A stretch of 64,000 bases of DNA from Jacaranda mimosifolia (lineage: Eukaryota; Streptophyta; Magnoliopsida; Lamiales; Bignoniaceae), in the NCBI GenBank assembly GCA_018894105.1, contig CM032119.1, positions 10,867,246-10,931,245 on the forward strand, in the 5' to 3' direction. How positions within the stretch are numbered: position 1 is the first letter of the stretch; each line of letters begins with the position of its first letter. A model generated the notes under the pieces. The model was not told the origin of the DNA. It made no database searches and worked only from the letters and a program-made list of their open reading frames with translations. The position numbers and the translations under genes are program-made. Shown piece by piece: positions 24,804 to 36,215 of this stretch.

Positions 24804-27751
24804 TGTAATACCCCTTAAATTTGATATTTTGGGAAAATAAGGATTTAAAAATCAAGTTATTGGTTGATCAGATTTTAGAACTGGGGAAATAAATAACAAG
24901 GACTTAATTGCAAAAATTTTGAAAGTTTGGGGCCAAATTGTAAATATGCAAGACTTCATTGGATCACATTTTGAAAATTTTGGGGTTGCATAGTATATAT
25001 TCTTGGTCAAATGGGTTAATTTTAGGCACTCAACTTTTATGGGGCTTAATTGAAGAATCAACAAACCTTGGAAGACTTAATTGTAAGCTAGAGGAAAGTT
25101 TGGGGGCCAAATTAGAATTTTAAAAAAATTACCCTATAAATATTGGATTTTGCATTTTAACCCCCATTTTTTATCACCTTCTTCACCGCGAACCATCACC
25201 CTCACCATTCTTCTCTCTCACTGGCGACCTCATTCTGGCAACCAAACCTTAGCATATTTGGTACCATTCTCCTCCTCTGTTCATGGTGAACATGAATGTA
25301 CCCATTTCTTCCAAAACCTACCAATGAAACGCCGAAAAATTTAAGGCCAAGGTTGTGCACGGTGGAGCTTGGCAGATTTCCACTTTCGGCAACTCCCAGG
25401 GGCGGACTAAGGGTAGGTTTTGTTGCTCTAGCTGCAAGAGCAAGTAGGTGTGTTGGGTGTTGAGTTTTGTCCACCTGCGGCGACAAAATTGGGATAAAAT
25501 TAGACAGCAATGAGTGGTGGTAAAGAATGATCAGAGCTAAAGTTGAGCAGTAATTCGGCGGCAATTGGTGAAATTGATTGTGGGGTTTGCTTGGTTGAGC
25601 TGAAAGGTGCATATTGGTGGTAGTTTTGAACTTTTCTGGCCATGGCGAATGGTGGCCGCCAACGAGAACGCGACGACAGAGCTAGGATAGATTCTTCAGC
25701 TCGTCGAGAGGATCATGACAGTATTCTTGATTCATGATTTTGGGGCCTCGATAATTAGATCATGGGTAAAGAAGTTGGAACGGGATTATGTCTATATATA
25801 TATGTGTTGTACCATTAATTCCCTTAGACTTTGTATAATAGAGGATTAATATATGATTGATATATATATATTTCCATGCATGGATCATGGTATAGCTTAG
25901 TGGAGCCAAATCTGTATTATTGTATGATAAGTTGGGTTAATTAAGTTAATTAAGTGATTAAACTATGATTTTATGAAATCGAAACCTAAGTAATGACAAC
26001 TGGGTTATTTAAGGTAAGATGGGACTAAGATTCAGAACATGCATGTGCCATGATAAGCTTAATGAACTTAGATTGTATTATTTTGTGATAATGTTGGGAT
26101 TTGTTGAGTTAATTGGAAGAGAAAATCGTAATTTTGTGAATTTGGTACTTAAGCGACAGCTGGATTAATTAAGATAATTATACTATTATTTTTTATTTGA
26201 GATAATGATATGGAGTTAATTATATAAATAAGGATCTGATTATGCCTTTTTGCTAGTACCGATATAAACCCTGTAATATTTTCGTATTAATCAGCGTAAT
26301 TAGCCATATCGTAGTGATAGAATTGATCGAGAACTACCACATTAAGTAGATAGCTATCGATTTGAGGTTGTTGATAATAAGATTGTAAATTATTGAAGAT
26401 TATTAAGGATTTTGATTGTGGATTTATTCCTTTGGTTAGGTGATGAAGAAGTAGGCCCTGTGGACCAGTAGATTGCTAATTGTGGACTGCACTTTCTGAG
26501 ACTACGGAGGTAAGGGTCTACCATTTTGGCCTTGCTTATACACTCTTCAGTATTTATGATAAACCCCTGTGAGGGTTACTTTTTATGTACTGACTGTACT
26601 GTGTTATTGAAACCTATGATCTGTTGAGATCTCATTGATTATTTGTTATTTGATCCGGACACCCCTGTGAGGGTTACTTTCTGTTATAACTCTGTTTCCT
26701 ATTTATTCTAGCGCCTAGAACTTTTGTCTGTTATATGTTATCCACCCATTCTGTTATCTGCACTCTTCTGATATCTGACTGTCTGTTGCCTGACTGTCCT
26801 GTTAATCGACTGTTTCACTATATGTTTGCTCTACTATCTGCTTATTCTGATATATGTATTGTTCTATACTATATTTGTTGCCCCACTGGCACACCCATTT
26901 TATTTGGTATCAGTAATTTGCTAGGGATACTCCTAGGCATACCGTGTGTCTGTGATATGCTAGGATACTCCTAGGTATCTACTGTCTGTTAGTGATATGT
27001 TAGGGATAGTCCTAGGTATCTACTGCCTGTCAGTGATTTGCTAGGGATACTCTTAGGCATCTACCATCTGTCAAACTATCACGTTTGGATATGATCAATT
27101 GATTGGAATAAGAATTGTTCTGATATGCATGTCAAGTTGTTTCGTCAAACTGTATATGACTCGAGCTTGTTATTCTGACCGTATCTAATCGTTTGTACAC
27201 TATTCATGAGCAATAAGGAATGAGAGATTCCTATCTACTCAAACTGTTGTTTGTATCTGATATTGTTCTTGTTCTATCTGTTAAATTTGTGATCTGTTGA
27301 ATTGATTCTTCCTCGACAGATCCTTAATGCTTATGATTAAGATTATACCTCACTAAGTCTTTTGGACTTACCCTGTTTTATCCTTTATTTTCTCAGATAG
27401 GATTAAGTGAAGAACTTGGACTCCAGGCCTGGACATGAATGTGTTTTGTAATAGATTAGGTGCTTGAATATATATATGGAATTATTTGAATGTTAAGCCT
27501 GGACTTGAGAGTTGTGATATGTCATGTTGATGTTGATGACTAAAGGCATGTAAATTTTTTGTTAGATGTAAGAAAGTGAATCATGGTATGCATTTAATGA
27601 GTTTGTCAAGTTGGATAAGTTTGAAATTTTAGCTGCTTTTGATAAGTTAAATTTTGAAATATTTTGGGCCTATTGCTTGTTTTTAGATTCAATTTAAGAC
27701 TGAACTGAGTTGTTCGTAAACTTAGGTGCTATCCTGAGTGGGGGCATTACA
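24804..27751. mobile_element. Solo LTR, Tekay/chromovirus-like, 2.95 kb
   Basis: It begins TGTAATACCCCTTAAATTTG and ends GGGGGCATTACA. This is the TGTAA..CCCC/GGGG..TTACA terminal pattern typical of long Tekay-type Ty3/gypsy LTRs. Flanking 5-mers GGGCA (24799-24803) and TGGCA (27752-27756) differ at one base. A TATAAATA box lies near 25134. No internal gag/pol is present, so it is a product of LTR-LTR recombination. It sits inside the Tat-like solo LTR. Confidence 0.75.
26911..27073. repeat. Four tandem ~41-bp repeats inside solo LTR
   Basis: The core GCTAGGGATACTCCTAGGCAT and variants recur four times at ~40-bp spacing, each followed by a TCTGTCAGTGAT-like link. The phrase CCCTGTGAGGGTTACTTT also occurs twice upstream (near 26565 and 26663). 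Confidence 0.75.
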
Positions 27752-28105
27752 TGGCACCTCAGCTAGCCTGACGTTTGCTGTTGATTGCAGGACTCGACCC
27801 CAATACACTATAAACATTCTGTTCGACCACGCTCTGGTCGATTTCATTGGATTCCAGCTCATTTCCTTCACAAACTATTTTCACCCTCATCACATTCCAT
27901 TCCTACCTATTATTGTTAAATACCAATTTGATATTGGAATCAAGTATGGGAATGACGATTTCATTTATTTTCTAATTTCTTATTATACAAAGTATAGGAT
28001 AACTTATACTATCATTGTTCCTTTTTCATGTTTATTCCATTCCTAAAGCCAATATTTCATTCCTACCTAATTTTCTCCCTACATACCAATCGCTATCTTA
28101 GGATT

Positions 28106-28770
28106 GGAATAGCTATTCCTTACTTTTGATAATTGAAATTTCCTGAGGATTCCTTAATAAATAAAAAAATATTTAAAAGGAATTTGATTCTGTTTCTAAT
28201 TTTTTCCTGCATATCAATTATACCCTACCCTTCCTGTTCGGCTGTTCTTACCAAGTGTGAGGACTTCAAATCTCTACTTGAATCCCATACCTCCATTAAA
28301 TTGAGAATTTATAAGTACACTAATATCATTGTTTCGATTTATTACTACTTTTTTTGGGTCTTAAAACACCATTTCCTTTAGTGATTTTTGTTAAATCATT
28401 CATTTTACTTAAAGCAATAATGTAACATAATAAATTTTTTATTATTATTTTTTTTTTTGAAGGTACGTATACATAATTATAAACAATATATAAAATTTTT
28501 AAATAAAACTTTGGGCCAAACCAAATTGGACCAATAACAGTATATAGGACGTACATAAGGAGTATATATATGAAACCCTTAATGCGTTGATTAAATCAAT
28601 CAAGAAGTCTATTTTCCTAAGTAAGTTTATTCTCGATCAATCTGATTATAACTGAAGTAAGGAGAATCAAATTGTGGGCCTGTCTACTATGGCAGTTTAA
28701 TTTCCAAATATATATATATATATATATGCCCACGGTATTCCAAATGATCAACTACTTACAACCACTTACT
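28106..28770. other. Intergenic, no gene seen
   Basis: AT-rich spacer between the nested MITE and the Mutator-like element. It contains a (TA)n run near 28710-28728. ORFs here have no recognisable domain. Confidence 0.5.
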
Positions 28771-29464
28771 CCGAACAGGGGCTAATTTGAAAAAATATGG
28801 TGAAAAAAGAAAAAATTTACAAAACTACCATAAATTTAAAAGTATTACAAAACAGGGGCTTGTAGCCACGCCTTACCCTATTTTTTTTTTTTTTTTTTAA
28901 TTTCATAACTAAGAGGCGTGGCCTTAATTCATCTATTTTCCCCTCTCTTTGGGATTTTTCCTTTTTATTTTTTTATTTTTTTTATTTTTAGTATTGTTTT
29001 ATATATATATAAATATATTTGAATTTTTTAATTTTAATGTTTGATTTTTTTTCTCTTTTGGGAATAATATTAGGGTTGACATAGCATCATTTGTTTTATC
29101 TTTATTTTATGTAATTTAATATATAATATTTTATCTTATATTTAAAATTTTAATTAATTAATTTTTTGAAATATTAAAAATGAGCCATAAAATATAGTAT
29201 AAATTTTAAATTTTTTTATAAATATACTATTTTATAAAATGCAAGTGATTGAAACATGTTTTTATAAATTTACTATACTCTATATTTTCTTCGATTGATG
29301 CAATATATTAATTCGTGAAGGAATACTTGTAATGTTTGAACTTTGGCCAAAATAAGTATGTAAAACCACAGCATATGATTATATATTAATATATTAATCA
29401 AACATTATTATACTTTTTAATCATAAGTGATGCTTGTAATTTCAAGATATATTATTATTTTGGG

Positions 29465-30085
29465 GTAATTTATAAAAATATTGTGAAAAAAATAATATCT
29501 GCAAAATTACCTTAATTCTTGAAAGTTTCTAAAAATTATGGTAAGGCGTGGCTATATCTATCTTTTTATTTTTTTTAATCAGATAATTGAGAGGCGTGGC
29601 TCGGGGCCACGCCTCTAAATTCGTAATTGCTGCAATACAAATTGCATTGAAGGCCGCGCCTCTTTAGAAATTTCTTTTTTTTTTAATTCCTTTTTTTATG
29701 TTTGAATTTTTTTGCTTTTAGGAATAATATTAGGGCTAACATCAGCCCTAATATTATTTTATGTAATTTAATATAAAATATTTTATTTTATATTTAAATT
29801 TTAATTAATTAATTTTTTTTAAATATTAAAAATGAGACCATAAAAATGTAGTATAAATTTTAATTTTTTTTTATAAATATACTATTTTATAAAATGCAGT
29901 GAAAAAAACATGTTTCTATAAGTTTACTGTATTCTATATTTACTTTAGTTGATGTAATATATTAACTCTTGAATGGATGCTTGTAATGTTAGAACTTTGG
30001 CCAAAATAGGCATGTGAAACTGCAGTATATGATTATATATTAACACGTTAATCAAGATTTATTATTTATAAATAATATTTTATTT
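29465..30085. repeat. Diverged tandem copy of the MULE terminal arm
   Basis: Starting GGTAATTTATAAAAATATTG, it follows the same landmark order as the left arm: AAGGCGTGGC, GGAATAATATTAGGG, a TAATTAATTTTTT block, ATACTATTTTATAAAATGCA, then GAACTTTGGCCAAAATA. It has many substitutions. It abuts the true arm head to tail. Confidence 0.75.
29590..29616. repeat. GC-rich hairpin (11-bp arms, 5-nt loop)
   Basis: AGAGGCGTGGC, loop TCGGG, then GCCACGCCTCT: a perfect stem in an otherwise AT-rich region. The same GGCGTGGC/GCCACGCC word recurs at about 28866, 28914, 29542, 29652, 31684 and 31737 (some copies with a change), always within the MULE. Confidence 0.85.
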
Positions 30086-30112
30086 GTAAATGACTACTCG
30101 TATATCTTTTAT

Positions 30113-30337
30113 TTGGATAAGGAGACTCGCATATCAACAATCATGCAAGTGAAAAATGATATTAATTTGTCAAAATTATTGGATTTGAGGGCTGGCATAA
30201 GTAATGTGGAGTTGTTCATCGAAGTTGAATCAGTACGCCCTAATAATATGCAAGACATGTTATTGCGAGGGGAACATGGATCCTACATGTCATTTTTGAT
30301 GCAATATCATTTGGGCAGTACTTTTACATCTCAATAA
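30113..30337 (+). CDS. Short ORF inside MULE, possible MuDR-like N-terminal remnant
   Basis: The 74-residue frame contains VKNDINLSKLLDLRAGISNV then ELFIEVESVRPN. This weakly resembles the N-terminal region of plant MuDR-type transposases, which often have V..D.D...F.. followed by ELFV.V. The catalytic DDE and SWIM zinc-finger parts are absent. It could equally be captured host sequence. The frame closes at TAA, and no upstream exon is evident. Confidence 0.3.
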   Translation: MDKETRISTIMQVKNDINLSKLLDLRAGISNVELFIEVESVRPNNMQDMLLRGEHGSYMSFLMQYHLGSTFTSQ

Positions 30338-31837
30338 ATTCCCTTGGGAGGAAACCAATATGCCATTTAATTTAGTGGCAAATATGGACATACAATTTCA
30401 CACACATAGGCAGGGATTCCTGACTTGCCTACCAAAACAGATGGCTTTACAAATTTTGAAATTCGTGATATTTATAGTGGTGGTTCTACATCTCATCAAT
30501 ATTCCAACGTTGGTCCTTCTACTTTTCATCAAAAATTTTTGAAGCCGACACCTAAGCCCAAGCACATGTAAGACAACAAGCCTACCGTCAAGCCCAAGCC
30601 CGACAACATTGATTCTTCCAACTTTATAGTTATGTTTTATGTTTTATGTTTTTCCTTTGTATCAAACTTCAAGAATAATAAATTTGGTCGAGAATCTCAA
30701 AAATTTTATACAATTGTAATCTATTATATTTCACTTACATACTTAAAGAATAAAACTCATACATTATTTTTTAATTAAATAGTAAGTGTTACATATTAAA
30801 CGCATAAAAATTAAATATACCTAAACCCTAAACCCCAATATTCTGGCTTTGTCTTACGGAATAGTTGAAATGCAAATTTGGACTTTAAAATTAAGAATAA
30901 ATAAAACAATACATGATATTAATCATTTTCATTCAAGATATATTGGCATTAACAATGACCATTTTTTTCTCTTAATAACCATGTATATACATGCTAAAAA
31001 AATGAATCATCTCCCATTTGAGTTTAATTCTAAAAGACAATATATAGAAATATATATATATATATATATGATAAAGTTATGTGAATGGTGGATTTTATAA
31101 GTGGAATAGATAAATAGAACCGATTAGATAAAAATATTATGTGACAGTTTCATATGCCAAAATAATAACATACCTTGAAATTACAAGCATCACTTATGAT
31201 TAAAAAGTATGATAATGCTTGATTAATATATTAATATATAATCATATACTGTGGTTTTACATACTTATTTTGGCCAAAGTTCAAACATTACAAGCATTCC
31301 TTCACGAATTAATATATTGCATCAATTGAAGAAAATATAGAGTGTAGTAAATTTATAAAAGCATGTTTCAATCACTTGCATTTTATAAAATAGTACATTT
31401 ATAAAAAAATTTAAAATTTATACTATATTTTATGGCTCATTTTTAATATTTCAAAAAATCAATTAATTAAAATTTTAAATATAAGATAAAATATTCTATA
31501 TTAAATTACATAAAATAAAGATAAAACAAATGATGCTATGTCAACCCTAATATTATTCCCAAAAGAGAAAAAAAATCAAACATTAAAATTAAAAAATTCA
31601 AATATATTTATATATATATATATTTATATATATATATATAACAATACTAAAAATAAAAAAAAAAAAAAAAGGAAAAATCCCAAAGAGGCGTGGCCAGAGA
31701 GGGAAAAATAATTTAAAAAAAAAAAAAAATAGGGTAAAGCGTGGCTACACAGTAATTTTGTAATGCTTTTAAATTTACGGTAGTTTTGTAAATTTTTTCT
31801 TTTTTCACCATATTTTTTCAAATTAGCCCCGAACGGG

Positions 31838-32902
31838 TACTACAAGATTACTATTATTATATTGGTTTCTCAGGAAGAGAAACTTTGCCTTAGCGTGTAA
31901 GAATTCGAATAAACATATATAACTACGATCATGAGAATATATATATATATATATATATGGTATCTAGATCTTTGACGCTTTAGTCCATATCATATCTCAG
32001 CCAACAGAAAAACCAAAAGAATTCCTTTTTTCCTTTTTCTTTTCATCAGTTTGAGACAGTACTGCCACATATTATATACAATATATATAATCTGCATGCT
32101 GTCGGAGATCTAGCATGTGATATGTCTCGTTTGCATGGATTTAAAACCTAAAAAAAAGCTTCTTTTGCCCTAAAAAATCATCAAACATATATTCTTAAAA
32201 GAAATTCAGAGTTAACTAGAAATTAGAAGACCTAAGTTATAGAGATGTACGTAGTTGGGACTATATATATATATATCTGCATAAAAATGCAGGTGGATGG
32301 AACAGTGTGCTGATCAAAGATATATAGTGAGAAAAGGAAAAGGAGAACTTTTTAGGAATATTTGGTTACTTTGCATTTTAAACCATCTTTACTTTCTTAA
32401 GCCCATCCATTCCCAATATTCTGTTATCTCACTGTCAGCAGCCATTTTGGATTGACCTAAATTATAAGCATATTAATGCGTGCAGGGTGCGGGGTGCGGG
32501 GTGCGGGGTGTGGTCTAACTAGATACCATTCCCTTCCAAAAGGGTCATTTTTTCTTTTTATTAGTGTTAAGAATTAGAAGATGATATTGGAAAAGAATAT
32601 TAATTGGAGAGTTACAACCACATGCCACAAATAAAATAAAATAAAGAAAAGAAAAATAGAAAAAAGGAGATGGGAAAGGAATAGTTTCATTAAACAAGCA
32701 GTGTACCTTTCCATGGAATATATCATGACGAGGATAAATAAAGATTGAAACTTAAGAAAGAGATGCCTTTTTGAGGAATATTAATTAACTTGAACTCGTC
32801 TAGTTAGATCGATAGTTTTCATCATATCCTCTACATCTTCATTAATTAATTTCTGTCTGGCTTCTTTGCATTTCAAATTGGGATCAACCGGCCAGTTCTC
32901 TC
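31838..32902. other. Upstream region of the HIPP gene
   Basis: No coding sequence is seen between the MULE and the HIPP core promoter. It contains (TA)n runs near 31940-31957 and 32264-32275, a G-quadruplex motif at 32485-32508 and AT-rich boxes. Confidence 0.55.
32485..32508 (+). promoter_or_regulatory. Potential G-quadruplex in HIPP upstream region
   Basis: Four G-runs of 3-4 are separated by TGC loops, in tandem 7-bp units (GGGGTGC). The pattern matches the G3+N1-7 consensus and is conspicuous in a very AT-rich setting, about 420 bp before the TATA box. The structure is predicted from sequence only. Confidence 0.6.
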
Positions 32903-32910
32903 TATTTATA
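32903..32910 (+). promoter_or_regulatory. TATA box of the HIPP gene
   Basis: TATTTATA within TCTCTCTATTTATAAGTATT lies 125 bp upstream of the start codon. It would place transcription start near 32935-32945 and give a 5' leader of roughly 90-100 nt. Confidence 0.55.
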
Positions 32911-33034
32911 AGTATTCAGGATGGTTAAACTATTTTGTGAGACTAATTGGATACTTCATCTCTGCGCTAGCTTAATTGCCTAATATTGTTTCTTTCAATA
33001 TCAAGATAAGCCAAAAGACAGCTGCTGCAACAAT

Positions 33035-34983
33035 ATGCCTAAGGGTCGACCGCTCTCTTTGCAGGTTTATTATAATTACTTTCATCGATCTTCACAAATA
33101 CATATATATATATATATATATATTATTTCATTTTGATGATCATATCATCATCTCTAGCTATATATATATATATATATGCGATTTTCTTCTGCTTTTCTTG
33201 ATTTTTCTACTCATCTAGCTCTTCTTTAATTAATTACCTGAAGAGTTAGACAGAGCTTTGTCAACCTAGCTACGTACCTAGCTCCTCCTATGCTATCATG
33301 TCTTTTATGCATGCCAGACCTATATATACTTCACAATATATTTTGAGTTTTCTCTCACAAATCACATGCATGCAAATGCAATAGCTAGCTAGGGGCCGGA
33401 AAGCACAAAAAAGAGAACAAAATAACACAGCAAAAAGGAACAAATTAATTAAACAAACAAACAAGATTATTAGATGGAAAACTGGGAGAACTATATATAA
33501 ATTCCAACGGTACATGGCCAACTAATTAAGAGATTTTTCTTTTTTACTATAGAAATGATAGTCTGATATAGCTACCATATTTGCGTATATTATCTATTGT
33601 TTTACTTGTTATTTTCTTAAAAATCCTTCTAATTATTTTTTAAGCTCGATCCCTATTAATTGTAATAAGCTTCTGTGTATAAAACTGATTGTTCAAGATG
33701 CCATCACATTTTACATAGACATCAGAGTAGCTTTAATTTTATTAACCCACACTTCCATGTATATATTTTGAACTTTGTTATTATTCCAGGTATTCCTTTA
33801 ACAACTTAGTTTGTCTGCACCTCTTCTTGAGCTTTTCTTTTCCTTACTTTTATTTGTATTATGTGTAGGGATATATATGTAAATCAAAAGGATGGTATAT
33901 TTTTTCACCATCTTGGGAGTATAATATATAAAGATAGACATGCTTTAATTTTTTAATATATCCCCTATATATAAGTAGCTTCTTTGCTGCCTAAGGTTAT
34001 AAAAAAGTGGCTCCATTTATCTAGTATGTATAGTACACGGAAAACTAACAAAAGATACAAATGCAAATGAGAATAGAAGAAAAAGGTGGATAAATGCCTA
34101 TAGATGCTAATTTACTGTATAGCTAGTGTGAACAACATCTTTGAAACATTATTTCATGATTTTATAGACTGTGGAGCTCAAAGTGAGGATGTGCTGCACT
34201 GGCTGTGAGAGGGTTGTCAAAGAAGCCATTCACAAACTCAGAGGTAATTAGGTTTGGACATTGCTCTGTAGCTCAGTAGCTATACCATCAGTTGAGATCT
34301 TCTATTCCAATTTTATGCCTACTTAATTGGTTGACCTCATCCCTCATAGAAAATAGTCAAATATTGTTAAACATGAACATGAAATTGTGAAATAACACAT
34401 AAAAGTAATATAGTGATTAATTTCTAAAATAAAAGTCACTATAGTATATTAATATTTAGCAGTATTTGATTAATAAATGACAAACAAAATAGTGATATTT
34501 GATTAAAAATGCCTTCAGAAAATTAATCTTTTTTTACATTGTTGTGGCTCCCTTAAGCATGCAAACACTGCTAATTGAGGGTCATTAGAGGTTGAGAAAT
34601 GTTTACATCACATATTAATTTGATTAATTTAATTATTAATTATTAATTATTAATTAATAGGGGTAGACTCGGTCGAGGTAGACTTGGAGATGGAGAAGGT
34701 AACGGTAATCGGATATGTTGATCGCAACAAGGTGCTAAAGGCGGTGAGGAGGGCCGGGAAGAGGGCGGAGTTCTGGCCGTACCCAAACCCACCGCTCTAC
34801 TTCACGTCGGCCAACCATTACTTCAAGGATACGACCGTAGAATACAAGGAGAGCTACAACTACTGGCGGCACGGCTACAACGCCGCCGACCGCCACGGTT
34901 CTCTTCCGGTTACCCACCGTGGTGATGACAAAGTTAGCAACTTGTTCAATGATGACAACGTTAATGCCTGCTCCATCATGTAA
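33035..34983 (+). CDS. Heavy-metal-associated isoprenylated plant protein (HIPP)
   Basis: HIPPs bind metal ions through an HMA domain and attach to membranes by a prenyl tail; they act in metal handling and stress responses. Exons are 33035-33064 (MPKGRPLSLQ, donor CAG|GTTTAT), 34168-34243 (acceptor TTTTATAG, donor GAG|GTAATT) and 34661-34983, giving 142 residues. The HMA fold starts TVELKVRMCCTGCERVV, with the metal-binding MxCxxC as MCCTGC at about residues 18-23. It continues GVDSVEVDLEMEKVTVIGYV and RAGKRAEFWPYPNPPLYF. The C-terminus DDKVSNLFNDDNVNACSIM ends in a CaaX box (CSIM) that suggests farnesylation. Length and the three-exon structure fit a small single-HMA HIPP. Exon 3 is GC-richer than its surroundings. 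No stops or splice defects are seen, and this is the only gene here that looks intact. The start is chosen because the short first exon matches the family N-terminus. Introns are 1,103 and 417 bp. Confidence 0.94.
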
Positions 34984-35048
34984 TACTAGCTATTGCATGC
35001 GTCCATCATGGACGTCATGTAATCAATTGCCTAATTCCGTCATTTTTC

Positions 35049-35054
35049 AATAAA
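35049..35054 (+). terminator. Poly(A) signal of the HIPP gene
   Basis: AATAAA lies 66 bp after the HIPP stop codon, within an AT-rich 3' region. Confidence 0.55.
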
Positions 35055-35484
35055 TATTTCATCTTTTATTTTATATCATAATTCACAAATAAATAAAAGT
35101 ATACAAAATATTTTCTTAAATAAATATATTTATTTATAATTATATATATATGCATTTGATGTATATTTATAAAAATTAAAATACATGATTAGATGTAAAT
35201 TAAAATAAAGAGTACGTAGTTCAAGGCACTCCAGATCCATATTTAATTTACCATTAAATTGGGTGCGCGAAGCATCAAGTCAAACTCATCTCATTTTATG
35301 AATTATTCTTCTAGTAGCACTGCCCAGCTTTCATTAAATAAGCAATCTTATCTAAGTTTAAAATATTAAAAAAAATAAAAATAAATTATCTATGATTTTT
35401 CACATGCCTAAGTTCATTTAAAGTGTATTTGTTTGTTTTTATTTTGAGGTGAAAACAAAAAAATTTAGACTCCATTTTTGTTTT
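35055..35484. other. Spacer between HIPP and the Tat element
   Basis: AT-rich, no gene. The last ~70 bp (35420-35488) contain TTTGTTTGTTTTTATTTTGAG and an inverted-looking CAAAAA partner, possibly a MITE remnant. Confidence 0.4.
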
Positions 35485-35493
35485 TGACCATAT

Positions 35494-36144
35494 TGTTGAC
35501 ATCAAAATTTTATTGGGATAAATTACCATTTGATAGTCCAAATAAATTGGCTATTGATTTGGATCCCAAATTAAAGGTCATAATAAATTTGTGCTTTACA
35601 TAATGGGTCAATCCAAAATGAATTTTAAAATATCTTATTTATTTTGGTTTAGCTAATTGGGCCAAAATAAATTTTAATATCGCCCATTAGTTAACTAAGC
35701 TCGTCTCAAGTGGTATCCAAGCCAGATGGGAGACTCAAGTTTCAAGTCATCAAATCCTAATTTGTGTCTATAAAAAAGGGTGCTGGGAGACATACCACAC
35801 ATCAAGAAATTCAAGCATCAAGCTCTCAAGTCCGAGCTCTTGCCACGAAGAAGTGCTGCAACCACAAGAGTTCTATATCTTCTTCAAAAGCATTAAACTC
35901 TGAAGACCTTGGTATCAAAACCAATACTTGATCTCAAGGAAGTTCGTGATTTCATCCGCAAATTTAGGAGAAAATTATGCATCCGATTCAAGAACAAGCA
36001 TTAAGCCCTTGAATCAAATCCAAGGAGAAGAATAAGAGGAATTATTAGAGATTGTAACCACTTTTTATTTTCAATAAACACTCAATTTGTTCGTATTTTT
36101 CTTGTCTTGTAATTCTTTTTGTAAACTCAAAATTTGTGTGAACA
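35494..36144 (+). repeat. 5' LTR of the Tat element
   Basis: 651 bp, starting TGTTGACATCAAAATTTTAT and ending TTTGTGTGAACA. A TATAAAAAA box at 35769 is the likely promoter, and AATAAA near 36074 lies toward the LTR end. Confidence 0.95.
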
Positions 36145-36150
36145 AATTTC

Positions 36151-36168
36151 TGGCACGCCCAGTGGGAC
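36151..36168 (+). other. Primer-binding site of the Tat element
   Basis: TGGCACGCCCAGTGGGAC lies 6 bp after the LTR. It begins TGG, as needed to pair with a tRNA CCA end, and resembles primer sites of other Tat-type elements. The matching tRNA was not identified. Confidence 0.7.
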
Positions 36169-36215
36169 CATCTCTGCCTCTCATCTCTTTCTCCTATATC
36201 AAAGTTCTAGTTTTC

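Larger units (their letters stand above)
24125..27892. mobile_element. Solo LTR, Tat/Ty3-gypsy-like, interrupted
   Basis: The sequence starts TGATATGGGATAG and ends CACCCTCATCA. It is flanked by CATTA (24120-24124) and CATTC (27893-27897), a 5-bp duplication with one mismatch. Inside are a TATAAATA box at about 24680 and the phrase TAACTTGAGCGTCGAAATGC, a recurrent U5-region motif of Tat-lineage LTRs (ACTTGAGCGTCGGAGTG). Without the nested insert the LTR would be about 815 bp. Its edges are the least certain part of the call. Confidence 0.6.
23570..28105. mobile_element. MITE split by nested solo LTRs
   Basis: The left part (about 23570-24119) begins near TATGATTGGTACGCATGAAT and contains many GGAATG/CATTCC phrases. 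The right part (27893-28105) ends, reverse complemented, with AGCGATTGGTATGTAGG, matching the left end. The two halves are separated by a solo LTR that itself contains another. Superfamily was not established because no clear target duplication was found; the ends resemble hAT or Harbinger MITEs. Boundaries are approximate. Confidence 0.55.
28780..31828. mobile_element. Mutator-like element (MULE) with ~680-bp terminal inverted repeats
   Basis: The 3,049-bp element starts GGCTAATTTGAAAAAATATG and ends with its reverse complement. The flanking 9-mers CCGAACAGG (28771-28779) and CCGAACGGG (31829-31837) differ at one base; a 9-bp duplication is characteristic of Mutator-like elements. The left arm runs 28780-29463 and the right arm 31157-31828, with high identity between them, which is unusually long. 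Immediately inside the left arm is a diverged direct copy of the arm (29465 to about 30085). The remaining interior carries only a short ORF (30113-30337). Long inverted arms of this kind can give hairpin RNA if transcribed; that is inference. Confidence 0.87.

Noticed and set aside
27738..28046. 102-codon plus-strand ORF
   Set aside because: It crosses the ends of two solo LTRs and the MITE, so it is an accidental frame over transposon junctions.
30819..30838. Telomere-like CCTAAACCCTAAACCCC
   Set aside because: Only about two units; too short for an interstitial telomere and expected occasionally by chance.
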